Notes: generated from the letters alone by a model not told the origin. Shown: positions 9,640 to 19,755, counted from the stretch's first letter. The stretch: 64,000 bases of DNA from Gracilaria gracilis (GCA_030374805.1 JARGSG010000214.1:310001-374000); one strand, 5' to 3'. Translations and numbers: made by a program.

Positions 9640-12600
9640 CGAGGCGTCCCCGCCTCGCTCCCAGGTCCGAATCCTCTCGAGGAAACAGGCCGTCGAAGAC
9701 GTGAACTCAGAACACCTTGGTGTTCTTCGTCGACCGTGGATACGGGTAAGAAATAACCGGTTCCCGGATAGATTTATGGTGATGGCCAAACGCAATTACA
9801 AGGTCTATGCCGACCTTGGCCTTTCACCCCAGTTTATGGTGCGTTATCTCACTGTATTAGATACAGGCGCAGGTCCGAACTTCATTGTTGAGACAGCATT
9901 GCCACCCGCCTTGCGGTCACACATTCGCCGTGGCGACATTCCTGACGTCGCTGACGCGAATAACAACCCGTTGTCAACGGTAGGATACATCGAGTTGATA
10001 ATCCGCTTGGGCTCATGCGTGGTGAAGCTCGACTTTGTCGTTTGTCGGTCACTAGCCGCCCCAGTCATTTTGGGTTGTGACTTTTGCGACCGCTTTGTCG
10101 ATGCCATTAGGCCCCGCCAGAGGCGGGTTGAAATGGAAGATGGTTCGTCCGTGCCGATTGTTCGTCGTTTTTTGAGGCATGCCTCCAAGAAGCACGTACC
10201 TCTACCTGCGGCGCAGGAAGCACCACCGAGTTCTCGGGAATCTACGAAGCTTCGCGTTGCCTCCGCGACACGCGTGCCTCCAGAGTCTCAAGTCTGGGTA
10301 CAGGTGAATTCCCGTCAACACGGTTTACGAATCGTCCAGCCATTGCCGTCGTTGTATGATAAATACTCTCTTGCCATCGCTAATGGAGTGGTCCAGGTGG
10401 AACCGGATAATCCGTTTTACGTGTTGATAGCCAATCTCGGCAAAACAACCCAGTATCTGGTGAAAAACCAAGTGATTGGCTCGGTCATGCCGCATCCAAC
10501 TGCGTTGGTACCGACGAAGATGACTGCTGCTGATGTGCTCGGAATCGTTCACTCTAAGGAGGGGGAGGAGTCTGAATCTCATTCGTCTCCGTCGCCGAGT
10601 CTCTCGGGTCAGCAGCCTGTTAAGACAGAGAAGACACGCGTTCCGACGAGCTACGACCAATTGGACCCAGTGAGGGAATTGGAAGAACTCGACCTCGGAC
10701 ATGTTCCAGAGACACAGCGCAAACGACTGCGCGATATGCTTCGTGAATTCACCACAATGTGGGATGGTTCTCTCGGAGAGATAAATACCACGGAACACCG
10801 GATTGATCTCCTTCCCAACTCTCGGCCAGTAGCCCAACATCCGTACAGGGCGGGGCCCAAGGCCAGAGAAGAAGAGCAATTTCAGGTGGACAAGATGCTC
10901 CGTGCAGGAGTTATAGAACCGGCACATTCGCCGTGGGCATCACCAGTGGTACTGGCTCCGAAACCGGATGGTTCCTGGCGCTTCTGTATCTATTATCGTC
11001 GTCTGAACGCTCTTACCGTCAAGGACGTGTACCCTATTCCACGTATGGATGAATACATCGATTCTCTCGGAAATGCTACCGTATTCACGGCATTGGATGC
11101 TAACTGGGGATACTGGCAAGTTCCAGTGAGAAAGGAGGATCAGGACAAGACAGCGTTTGTCTGCCACTCTGGCCTCTACCGTTTTAAACGGATGCCCTTT
11201 GGTTTAACCAATGCTCCCGCTACTTTTCAGCGTGCTATTGATATCCTACTGGCCCGCTTCAAGTGGCGTACTTGTCTCGTCTACCTTGACGACGTCATTG
11301 TATTCTCAGATAATCTGGATGATCACCTCACACATGTGAGAGACATAATGGCCACGTTACGGGACGCCGGAGTGACACTCAAGCTGAGGAAATGCGAATT
11401 CTTCACGGATACTGTCAAGTATCTGGGTCACATAATCCGTCCAGGACGTGTCATGATCGAGGAAGCTCGTGTTAAGTCGCTGAAACAGGCCACGGAACCG
11501 ACTACCCAGACTGAACTGAGATCCTTTCTAGGATTAGTCAACGTCTATAGACGGTTTATTCCCAACTTCGCGGATATTGCGGCACCTCTCAACGCGCTTC
11601 TGCGGAAGGGTCAACCGCCAAAGTTGAACCCATTCACGTCTACTCAGACGGAAGCCTTTAACTCTCTCAAAGAGGCTGTAACCACGGCACCAGTATTGTC
11701 ACTACCGAAACCAGGACTTTCATATACCGTGGACACGGACTCTAGTGACTACCAGGTAGGCTGCGCTTTATTTCAAACCACCCCAGAGGGGGAACGCAAG
11801 CCAATTGGGTACTGGTCCCGTTCGTTGAACGTGCATGAGAAGAATTACTCCGTCTCGGAGAAGGAATGTCTTGCAGTAGTGTGGGCATTATGCACACTAC
11901 GCCCCTACCTCATGGGTGCCCATTTCACCGTGTACACGGATCACTCATCATTGAGATGGCTACTCTCCATATCGGAGCCTTCAGGCCGCTTAATGCGTTG
12001 GAGACTGCGTCTCGCAGAGTTCGACTTCGACGTCACCTACAAGAAGGGCGCCAACAATACACAAGCCGACGCCCTTTCTCGCCTACCCACCACAGGGGAA
12101 GCGTTAGCCGTCGATGATGAGGAAATACCCTGCTTTGCAGTTGACGACTACACCGCAGGTGAACTGGAGGATATCGAAGAGGAATGGCCAGACGAACTGG
12201 ATTTTGACCAGGAACTGGACGACCTACTCGCTGTCAGCGAAAGTGCGAACCCCCTACCAGGGAACTTCGTACCCGTCACAACGGAGGAGATGGTTAGGGA
12301 ACAGTTCAGCGATCCCTACTGCACGAAGATTCGGGCGCAACTCAATGGAGGAGCTGATCTCCCCTTTCGGGTGAATGATATTGGATACCTCGTTCGCACG
12401 GTAACTGGAAACCCACAAATAGTGGTGCCACACGCCCTACAATCTCGGGTGTTACACTTATCACACTATGCCAAACTTAGTGGTCACGTCGGAGGACGAA
12501 AACTGTACCTTACATTGCGAAGGAAATTCTACTGGCCAGCAATGGCTGTGGATTGCTACGCAACTGTGCGGTTCTGCCTCGAGTGTGCTCGGAATCGCGT

Positions 12601-14845
12601 CAAGCTTCGCCGCCACGCGACGAAGTTGAAGCTCTTCCCCGCAAGGGCGCCCCTGGAATTCGTATCCATCGATATTTTGGGACCGTTCCTCGCTACTAAG
12701 CGGCGTAACAAGTTTTTACTCGTGATCACGGATCGTTTCTCGAAGCTCGTTCGTACCGTTCCCTTACGGAGAATCACGTCATTGACGGTGGCGCAAGCAT
12801 TCGTCACCCATTGGGCATTCGTCTACGGTCCACCGGTGAATCTACTCTCCGACAACGGGAAACAGTTTGCCTCCCGGTTCTTCGGGGATGTATGCAGAAT
12901 TCTGGATGTCAAGAATCTCTTCACGACAACCTACCACCCCCAGTGTAATGGGCAGGCTGAACGGTTTAACCGGACGCTGTTAGCAGCACTCCGTTCATAC
13001 GTAGCCGATCACCCCACCACGTGGGACCTGTTCACCGATGCGCTGACATTCGAATACAACACTCAGGTACACCGTACTACGGGATTAGCTCCATTTGAAT
13101 TGGTTCTGTCTCGCACCCCACCGCCCGTGGCGCTCGAAGCACAGCCAACGCTGGATCAATTTCCTTCGACGAAGGGATACAGGGAAACCTGGAAGACATG
13201 GCTTATCAAGCTGGTCCCAGCAGCACAACGGTCAATGGCCCGGTCACAAGCCGCGTATAAGCGTGATTTCGATCAGCGAGCCCCTCAAAGACCACCCGCC
13301 CTTAAAGAAGGGGACTATGTATTCATCCGTAAGAAGTATTGGAACCCAGGCAAGGAGAAACGCCACAAGCTCTCACCCGTCGCCGACGGTCCTTTCAAAG
13401 CAATTGCTGTCGAATCCGACACTGTCGTAGTGGAGATGGGTCAGCAACACGAACGCATTTCCCGCGATCGCGTGGTTTTTGCACCCCCGCCCGCGGGAAA
13501 TGACCCATCAAGTGGACATTCTACCGCAGAAGCGGAAACGAACACTACGGACACACCGGACCCACCCCCGATCAACCGCCCTAGGGAGGTACCACACCCA
13601 AGTAGGGGACTCTCGGATTTGCCGATGTTATCGGACTCTACGCGCCCTGGCGCTTCGCTGTCTGAAGCCCCGCCGCCTGGCGTAATTATTCGCCGCCTTG
13701 GCGCGTTGACACCCACTTCCCATGTCGCGTCATCTAAGGAGGGGGAGGGACTCGTTAATCGTCATGCTTCCGCGCTGTCGCGTGAAGAACACCGTGTAGC
13801 ACGGAAGAGAGACACCGCTAATGCGCAATCAAAGCCCTCTCGGGAGCCCGGCGTCTCATCAAGGTCGCCGCGCATCAACGCAGAAGCGGAATCGTCACCA
13901 GACACTACCGCCGTGCGGGACATGACCGAGGAGACTCAGTCGTTACCGGCGAAGCCGTTGCCTACGCCGCATAGCGCGCCTGGAGTGACTACGTCGCATA
14001 ACGGAGTGGAAATACCGCCTAAGGCGCCGTTGAGCTTGCACGTCCAAGACGGAGAAGAGTCGTCGGAGACTAAGTCGCCCAACACGCTTGAGGCGGGCCC
14101 CACCGTGGACACGTCGCTAAATGCCCAGCAGAGAAGTCCCAACCGTAGGACACGGACTACACCTGTAAGGGAGATCAGCTCAGCGAGCGAACCACGTCGA
14201 CAAACCGAGCTGACACCTCCCGTGCACACGGAGGCGGAACACTCCACGGCGCAGACCAATGAAGGCCACCCGTTGACAACGTCACGTACTGCCACGGCGA
14301 GGCCGGTTCAATCAGGGTTACCGTTGACGCGAGCGCGTTCGACGCCACACACAACTCCGTCGAAACGGTTGCTACCACGCAAACTTGCGGTACGCCCACC
14401 TGGGACTCCCGCGGGAGAAGGAACTCTACGGGAACAAGGAAACGGGAACACTGACACCGCGAGACGCGTGACCACCGACCCAAGTAGGGGACCACACCGC
14501 GAAGATACAGTTCCACCAACCTTGTTGGACACACCACGGTCTAACCGGAGCACCGACGCAGTGCCACACACGATGAAGCCGCCGGAGAGCTCTCCGAAGC
14601 AGGATGTCGTAGTCACACGGCAAGGCCGGGAAGTCTTCCGACAGGAGTTCGTAGTCGACCACATAGTGGAACACTCATATCACCCGTTGGGGTACATACA
14701 GTATCTCGTACGTTGGTACGGCTACGGACCCGAGGCTGACTCGGATGAGCCAATCGAGCATCTCCCACGATCAAAAGTGGTGCAGTACCATCGGCGTACT
14801 CTCACGGGTCTCCCGGCGACAATTGTCAACGCCCAAGTGGGATAA
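9587..14845 (+). CDS. pol: Pol polyprotein of element A (PR-RT-RNase H-IN-chromodomain)
   Basis: A 1,752-codon frame with no in-frame ATG at its start; expression by -1 shifting from gag is likely. Domains in order: aspartic protease (LDTGAGPNF, about residues 90-95); reverse transcriptase with LVYLDDVIVFS as catalytic YLDD; RNase H (DTDSSD and TDHSSLRWLL); integrase zinc finger (HYAKLSGHVGG...CLECARN); integrase core with D in SIDILG, D in LLSDNGKQF and E in GQAERFNR; and a C-terminal chromodomain (YLVRWYGYGPEADSDEP) that in this family binds histone marks and guides integration. The motif usually read FCVDYRRLN is FCIYYRRLN, so an Asp near the dNTP site is Tyr. A 500-residue Pro/Ser/Thr-rich spacer separates integrase and chromodomain, where chromoviruses usually have a short linker. 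Confidence 0.92.
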   Translation: MGVSYFGEAPSELRLKAPEASPPRSQVRILSRKQAVEDVNSEHLGVLRRPWIRVRNNRFPDRFMVMAKRNYKVYADLGLSPQFMVRYLTVLDTGAGPNFIVETALPPALRSHIRRGDIPDVADANNNPLSTVGYIELIIRLGSCVVKLDFVVCRSLAAPVILGCDFCDRFVDAIRPRQRRVEMEDGSSVPIVRRFLRHASKKHVPLPAAQEAPPSSRESTKLRVASATRVPPESQVWVQVNSRQHGLRIVQPLPSLYDKYSLAIANGVVQVEPDNPFYVLIANLGKTTQYLVKNQVIGSVMPHPTALVPTKMTAADVLGIVHSKEGEESESHSSPSPSLSGQQPVKTEKTRVPTSYDQLDPVRELEELDLGHVPETQRKRLRDMLREFTTMWDGSLGEINTTEHRIDLLPNSRPVAQHPYRAGPKAREEEQFQVDKMLRAGVIEPAHSPWASPVVLAPKPDGSWRFCIYYRRLNALTVKDVYPIPRMDEYIDSLGNATVFTALDANWGYWQVPVRKEDQDKTAFVCHSGLYRFKRMPFGLTNAPATFQRAIDILLARFKWRTCLVYLDDVIVFSDNLDDHLTHVRDIMATLRDAGVTLKLRKCEFFTDTVKYLGHIIRPGRVMIEEARVKSLKQATEPTTQTELRSFLGLVNVYRRFIPNFADIAAPLNALLRKGQPPKLNPFTSTQTEAFNSLKEAVTTAPVLSLPKPGLSYTVDTDSSDYQVGCALFQTTPEGERKPIGYWSRSLNVHEKNYSVSEKECLAVVWALCTLRPYLMGAHFTVYTDHSSLRWLLSISEPSGRLMRWRLRLAEFDFDVTYKKGANNTQADALSRLPTTGEALAVDDEEIPCFAVDDYTAGELEDIEEEWPDELDFDQELDDLLAVSESANPLPGNFVPVTTEEMVREQFSDPYCTKIRAQLNGGADLPFRVNDIGYLVRTVTGNPQIVVPHALQSRVLHLSHYAKLSGHVGGRKLYLTLRRKFYWPAMAVDCYATVRFCLECARNRVKLRRHATKLKLFPARAPLEFVSIDILGPFLATKRRNKFLLVITDRFSKLVRTVPLRRITSLTVAQAFVTHWAFVYGPPVNLLSDNGKQFASRFFGDVCRILDVKNLFTTTYHPQCNGQAERFNRTLLAALRSYVADHPTTWDLFTDALTFEYNTQVHRTTGLAPFELVLSRTPPPVALEAQPTLDQFPSTKGYRETWKTWLIKLVPAAQRSMARSQAAYKRDFDQRAPQRPPALKEGDYVFIRKKYWNPGKEKRHKLSPVADGPFKAIAVESDTVVVEMGQQHERISRDRVVFAPPPAGNDPSSGHSTAEAETNTTDTPDPPPINRPREVPHPSRGLSDLPMLSDSTRPGASLSEAPPPGVIIRRLGALTPTSHVASSKEGEGLVNRHASALSREEHRVARKRDTANAQSKPSREPGVSSRSPRINAEAESSPDTTAVRDMTEETQSLPAKPLPTPHSAPGVTTSHNGVEIPPKAPLSLHVQDGEESSETKSPNTLEAGPTVDTSLNAQQRSPNRRTRTTPVREISSASEPRRQTELTPPVHTEAEHSTAQTNEGHPLTTSRTATARPVQSGLPLTRARSTPHTTPSKRLLPRKLAVRPPGTPAGEGTLREQGNGNTDTARRVTTDPSRGPHREDTVPPTLLDTPRSNRSTDAVPHTMKPPESSPKQDVVVTRQGREVFRQEFVVDHIVEHSYHPLGYIQYLVRWYGYGPEADSDEPIEHLPRSKVVQYHRRTLTGLPATIVNAQVG
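10556..10570 (+). other. Internal polypurine tract 1 of element A (in pol)
   Basis: AAGGAGGGGGAGGAG repeats the core of the 3' polypurine tract (17001-17013) inside pol, between protease and reverse transcriptase, where it encodes SKEGEE. It could prime extra plus-strand DNA synthesis. Confidence 0.5.
13736..13750 (+). other. Internal polypurine tract 2 of element A (in pol)
   Basis: A second copy, AAGGAGGGGGAGGGA, lies in the integrase-chromodomain spacer and again encodes SKEGE. Element B has equivalents at both places. Confidence 0.5.
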
Positions 14846-15019
14846 CACGCCCCGAAGGGGAAGAAGCTAGCTCACCAAGAAGGAAGTTGAGAAGTGGAAG
14901 AAGACGAAGCTGGCACTTGGAAAAGGAAAAATATACGTCATAGACGGAAGTAGGTTTAATGGCCATTAAGGCTATATCCTACAACAACACCGCACAGCGG
15001 GAATCAGGGGAAAGATGGA

Positions 15020-16777
15020 CTAAGCCTCCGACCCTTGGTTGAAAGGGCCCGGTGCACCGTCACCAGTACCCCCATTGCTGGGATTGGATCCGCCAGTAAG
15101 GCGTGCAGCCAACGCGTCCCGCATTGCGGGGACGTCCCCGCTCGCGACAGTGGCGGAAAGCCCAACTCCTCGGAGGAACTGAGCGATCACAGCCACCTCA
15201 CCGGTTCCACCCCCAGAGGGGAGAACGGCAGGCACCTCGATCACCTCTGGTTCGTCCGGAAGGGAAGCCACCACTGCACCTACCGACGAAGGTTCGGGCG
15301 CCGGTGGATTCACCGGCTCAGCCGTCGCCATTCCCGGCGCTGCCGTGTCATTGGAGGTCGGCTCAACCGCGTTGGCGGAAGGAACCTCTTCGACTACGTC
15401 GTCATCATACCCCATCTCGGGTTCGTCGTCCATAATTTGGTCGTCATCACCGCCGTAGGCGTGGTAAAAATCGTCAGCATCGACGAAGCCAACGGGATAC
15501 CCGTAAGGGATATACCTCGGAGCCATCCGGAGAGCTGCCGCTTCAGCTGCGGTGATCTCTTGCACCTCCCAGGGATTGAAAAAGATTAAGTCTCCCGCCA
15601 ATGGCGTGCGTCGTCCCGGAGACCGGTCGAAACCGCCGTCCTCGTGACCGCGGCCGCTCTGAGCGAAGGGCACGCTGGCCCAATCAACTCGGTCGATTAC
15701 GTCGAGGAGTCCACGAACTTCTTCGGCATTGTTTTCACCTCCCAGAGGGACCCGCAACGAGATTCCTCGGATGCACGCACGAAGGCGAGGCGGGACATAC
15801 CACAGTCGATACTGGTCATATACTTCCCATAGGAGGTAAGCCGCGGTGCGGATAGCCCACTCGGTGAGCACCACGGACCACAGTCCGGAATACGGATCCT
15901 CGATGAGGCAGGAGCCAAGATAGGAGAGGACCGGGGGCAACTCCACGTAGCACCCGCGACACACCTCCACCGAGGACCACCAAGTGGGAATGGGAACATA
16001 ACGGCCCAGCCGGTGATTGTGCCGGATTCGATTGATCTCCGTGTTTTGATACGGGACGAGAAACCCGAAACGGGAACGCGCACGGCGCTCATCGCGGATG
16101 AATTTCTGTAACCACCGCGAACGGGACTCCCGGCGAAGATACCTGAACTCCGCCCGGATGATGGGATGAATCCAACATACCGCCTCCTGGCGTACACTGG
16201 GACGTCCTCTCCTGGAGTAAGTCTCAACCACTGCCAAGCGGGTGCAGTACGAAATCTCGCCCTGAGTACGGTATAACCGGAGATCAAAGCTGATGAAATC
16301 AGGAATTGGGAACTCGAAGTTCGCCCGGCTCTGCCGCGCATAGCCCAAGCGAACCAATGCCGCCTGAGCGGAAGCCATCGACTCGCCGGAACGCCGCACG
16401 ATTGCATGAGGAGGAACGGCAACCCGTCGACGCCAATCCTACGAAGTGGTGACTAACGCCGGAAGATCCCCGGGAAGGCGATCAGCACCGTCCGCATAGG
16501 ACGCGATGAGCTCCTCGTTGAAAACGGCTGTAGGATGAAACCACGGAGCAGTCCGGAAAAGATGCGCGTGAACGCGAGGGTTCAGCCCGACGAGCTCATT
16601 GTAGGAAGGCCACGGCACTTCCTGCATGACGTGACCATGGGGCTGCTGCCCCGGAGGGAGAATGTGCCCGCCGCTGGCGTTGAGTCCTTGGGACGCCCCA
16701 GAAGCATTGCCGCTTTGCGGGAGAGGCACGGAACGAAATCCGGAGCAGTATCCCGAGTTCGGAGGTTGACCGCTCAT
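15020..16777 (-). pseudogene. Antisense ORF of element A, opposite strand to gag-pol, one in-frame stop
   Basis: A 585-codon frame on the strand opposite gag-pol, between pol and the 3' LTR. It starts MSGQPPNSGYCSGFRSVPLP and ends about 174 bp from the pol stop, facing it. A single TAG (about 16438) interrupts it after VTTS, where the element B homologue has Trp, so the likely change is TGG to TAG. The rest is open. Features: Gly/Pro-rich N-terminus, a globular middle with a conserved hydrophobic block (PPVLSYLGS...GLWSVVLTEWAIRTAAYLL) and VPPRLRACIR, then an acidic low-complexity segment and a short C-terminal helix-like block (VAVIAQFLRGVGLSA). Homologues are at 57533-59176 and 20305-23279. 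I do not recognise the family. The start lies 237 bp from the 3' LTR, so transcription from that side is possible. Confidence 0.75.
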
Positions 16778-17000
16778 CGCGCGAGGCGCTTGAGGAACGG
16801 GAAGGTTGGTAGTACGACCGCGAGAGGGAGTTGAAGACTGTAGTTAACCGGGTTGATCGTCGCTGGAGCGAGGTTTGCACTTGGAAGTGGTAGTGACTTG
16901 GTCTTCGCGAGGCGAGATGGAATCCGAAGACTTCGGTGATGCGCTTTTATGCCCACGGTTGGGAGTTCGACCCGCCATCGCGACGGCGTGGCTCACTCCT

Positions 17001-17013
17001 AAGGAGGGGGATA
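17001..17013 (+). other. 3' polypurine tract of element A
   Basis: AAGGAGGGGGATA ends exactly at the 3' LTR and would prime plus-strand DNA synthesis. Confidence 0.85.
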
Positions 17014-17863
17014 TGAAGGACAACACTCCTTGGAGGCGATTTGAGGTACTTAGTTAATTTCCGCATCATGCGTTAGTAGATATATATGAGCTACACCGCT
17101 ATTAGCGTGTCGCCTCGCCGAGGTAATTCCCACACATGTACACGTGAATTGCACGGCTCGAGGCGCCGCTCAGCGGGTGTGACTAGCACACGTGTAGCAC
17201 GGATATGCCGGAGGCAGTGCACCCAGCATTGCTGTATTTACTCAGATATTTTATAGATTATTTTGCCCGGCGCACCCACTGTCAGTGGTGCGCCGAGCTC
17301 AGTACTTAGAGGGTTGAGCATCGCTCCCCCAAGTAAATTGCCCCTTGCCAAGCAAGGGCTTCTGGCTCTAACTATCACGCCTTCGCGGACTGTTCACCTC
17401 CAAGTGGAGTGACGACCGCGTTGTTCACGTATAGTTACCCACCCTTGTGGCGCTCAGAGTATAACCACTATTTGTGTGTCTCGTTCCGACCTATTGTCGT
17501 ATACTCGCCCCTGTATTGGGTTTGCTTTGTTCTCTCTCTTTTCCCCACTCCGGTGGTTTGCTTTCTCCCCTTTTTGGGTTTGCCTTTTTGCCCCGTTCTC
17601 AGTGGCCCGTTTCCGACACCTTGTCGTTGCTGTGCTACTCTCTTTCGAGGACTCATCTCGTGACCGTGTGAACACGTGGATCTCTACTGACTACTAATCA
17701 GCCTAACGCTCCGACGCTTGTCGTGACGGTTTGACCTCGGATTTACACCCGGCTTAGCTGTGTCATTCCCGGAGTGCTCCGTTCGCTGTGCTGCCCTGTC
17801 GAGGGGAAGATTCCGAACGTCTTCGTGAGCCTGCGCTTTTCCCGCCAAAGGCGTTGCTCCACA
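17014..17863 (+). repeat. 3' LTR of element A
   Basis: An 850-bp copy of 6450-7299 followed by the GGTAG duplication. The pogo transposase frame resumes immediately after it on the minus strand. Confidence 0.95.
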
Positions 17864-18593
17864 GGTAGGTAATACGGTCCTGTATTGGCATTCTAGTTCT
17901 TGGGTCTTCCATGTTTTTGTAATATTCTCTATTGGTTCGCCTGGAAATGAGCGTGAGAGCTAACTGATTTGGAAAACGAGTGTTGAATTTGACACCTGCC
18001 TTCCGCATTATATTGAATTCCTGGAGAAGATCTTGATGCAAGGCACTGGCCCATACAGACAGTTTTCTTCCTCTTCCGCTCTGCGCTTTGCAGTTGTGCC
18101 TGCGAAGCCCATGTTTTGTAACGGTAAGGAAAGATAAGTTGGTGGACTTTTGTGTGCTGCTCAGAGTTCCTCGTTTGCTCCAGTGACGGCTCGCTCGTTG
18201 ATGGTTTGCCTTGTAGTTGTCCCTAAAGTGCTGCGGGAAATTTGTAACAGTACGTGAAAACAGCATTTTTTGGCTGTGTGTTTGCTCGTCGTTGATCCTG
18301 CATTTGATGATCTGAGTTCTTTGAGAGATGTTGAGGACCAGTTGTGGTGCTCTTTTTGGTTTCGTTGTGTTTTGGGGATTGTTGAAGCTGTTTAACGCCG
18401 AATGCGTGCTTGCAGAAGGGGCGTTATTAGATGTAATACCCTCCTGTGCATCTGGGGCTGTGTCTGGATTGGGCACTGGGTTTGACATTCGGGCGAATGC
18501 GCTCACAAGAGGTGAGGCATAAAGTGACATTCTGTTTTGTTTGTGATTACGGAGGTGTCTGTTTCGAGAAAGCGCTACGAACAAACTGTTCAA
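17864..18593 (-). pseudogene. pogo-type transposase, N-terminal part (DNA-binding region)
   Basis: The first 243 codons plus one nucleotide of the transposase whose catalytic part is at 5468-6444. It is basic (PKRAPQ, KSTNLSFLTV, RTNREYYKNMEDPRTR) and occupies the place of the helix-turn-helix/CENP-B-type DNA-binding region of pogo transposases, although I cannot point to a clear helix-turn-helix motif by eye. The last codons read DRITY and continue in phase as RWVQSF across the element A insertion. The start at 18593 is the upstream-most Met; later Met codons at about codons 22 and 36 are also possible. Confidence 0.7.
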
Positions 18594-18626
18594 AGACCAT
18601 TGTTTTGGCGCGCAAACAGGTTTATA

Positions 18627-18775
18627 TCCACACTATATCTGTGGCGGCTCTCGTATGCCACACACAAATTAGTGTGGTCCACACTATATCTGTGGCGGCC
18701 CTCGTATGCCACACACAAATTAGTGTGGTCCACACTATATGCGTTTCTACACTATATCTGAATCCACACTAAATA
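18627..18775. repeat. Right subterminal repeats of the pogo transposon
   Basis: A tandem duplication of about 52 bp, each unit containing CACTATATCTGTGGCGG and AGTGTGGTCCACACT, lies just inside the right terminal repeat. The palindromic core matches the left array at 5300-5453. Confidence 0.8.
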
Positions 18776-18989
18776 CAGTGTTCAACTGTACCTCCGAAAA
18801 TGCAGCAAACATAACTAACTTGAAGAAAAAGCTGAACCTAGTCATTTAGTCATTTTACGTGTCCAAAGAGAGCACGTGTACCACGTGCAATACGAAGCAC
18901 CCAAATGATGATACGAGTCTCAGGATGAGGGAACAAGTTGTCAACGACAAAGAGAAACACGCCTTTTCCTTTCGCTCGGAATACATGTT

Positions 18990-19755
18990 GTGAACATGAC
19001 CGATCCCTCTCAGCCAACCTCAGCTCCAACGTCGCTCTCTGCCGCTGTTGTCATTCAAAAGCAGTCTGCTCAACAACTGAGACGCCGCGGACCTGGAAAA
19101 GGTCATGGATCAAGCACAAAGTATTCCGTATGGAGCACGCTCGCCGCCAAGATCACCAACGATACACAAAGACCAGCATTTCAATGCCAGGTCTGTAAAA
19201 CTATACGAAAAGTGAACAAATCCTACTCGAACAGCAACATCTTGCTCCATTACAAAACACATCATCAACTTCTACACACTAAGCTGTTACACGCTATTTC
19301 AAAGAACGAACCAGAGTCAAGATTGAGAACGATAATTTAAAGAGCTATAAGACAGAGAACCACAGTGTCAAACGCATCTTTCTTTTCTGCTTTTGGTCAT
19401 AGCAACACCCGTCCTAGACAACTGACCCCCATACCTCCAAAAACCATCCAAAGTGTTGCAGTCGTACTTTTTGCGTGTGCCAGTGAAGTGTCTCTTTCTA
19501 CTCTTGGCAGCCCTGTTATGCAAGGACTTGTTGATGTCATGGGCGGTAGACTTCATTTTTAGAGCAAGCAGTGTCTGGAGCAGATGTTGTTCTCGACATA
19601 CAAGGTCATATGTTGTATTTTACGCCGAAGGGTTGAGAAGGCAAAGACGGGATCACTAGCATTCGATGGGTGAAGTGCTGTCTTGGGTGCTCCAATAATG
19701 GGGGTTAAATGGCACTATGTTGATGAAATGTGGAAACTTTGCTCTCTACCAGTGA
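18990..19755 (+). pseudogene. hAT transposase, N-terminal part with BED zinc finger
   Basis: The first frame (18990-19340) has a BED-type finger: an aromatic VWSTLAAKI lead, FQCQVCK with the Cys pair, and LLHYKTHH with the His pair. BED fingers bind transposon ends in hAT transposases. After a TAA at about 19338 the hAT-like reading continues in changing frames (CASEVSLSTLGSPVMQGL, then VLGAPIMGVKWHYVDEMWKL), so this half has frameshifts or unrecognised introns. The last codons before element C (CSLPV) continue in phase at 31422 as TTLNLRKLPK. The break point is the AGTGA target duplication (19751-19755). The ends of the hAT element itself were not found. Confidence 0.65.

Larger units (their letters stand above)
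6450..17863 (+). mobile_element. Retrotransposon A: complete Ty3/gypsy chromovirus-type element with antisense ORF
   Basis: Two 850-bp LTRs (6450-7299 and 17014-17863) begin TGAAGGACAACACTCC and end GTTGCTCCACA, and are flanked by a perfect 5-bp duplication GGTAG (6445-6449 and 17864-17868). The order is 5' LTR, primer binding site, gag, pol (protease, reverse transcriptase, RNase H, integrase, chromodomain), an opposite-strand ORF, polypurine tract and 3' LTR. The LTRs differ at about seven positions, so the insertion is fairly young. gag and pol are long and open, but one reverse-transcriptase residue looks altered and the antisense ORF has one stop. It sits inside the pogo transposase gene. 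A solo LTR of the same family is at 55114-56257. Confidence 0.93.
5288..18788 (-). mobile_element. pogo/Tigger-type DNA transposon, split by retrotransposon A
   Basis: The left end reads CAGGTGAACACTGTATTTAG and the right end is its inverted copy with one mismatch in the first 20 bases. Both ends are flanked by TA (5286-5287 and 18789-18790). A terminal CAG plus a TA duplication is typical of the pogo/Tigger branch of Tc1/mariner. Subtracting element A (6450-17863) and one copy of its GGTAG duplication leaves a 2,082-bp transposon with one transposase gene on the minus strand. Both ends carry arrays of a palindrome containing AGTGTGGNCCACACT. Confidence 0.88.

Noticed and set aside
13936-14674. 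Minus-strand frames of about 120 codons opposite the A pol spacer
   Set aside because: The low-complexity GC-rich spacer leaves the other strand open by chance; no counterpart was found in B or C.
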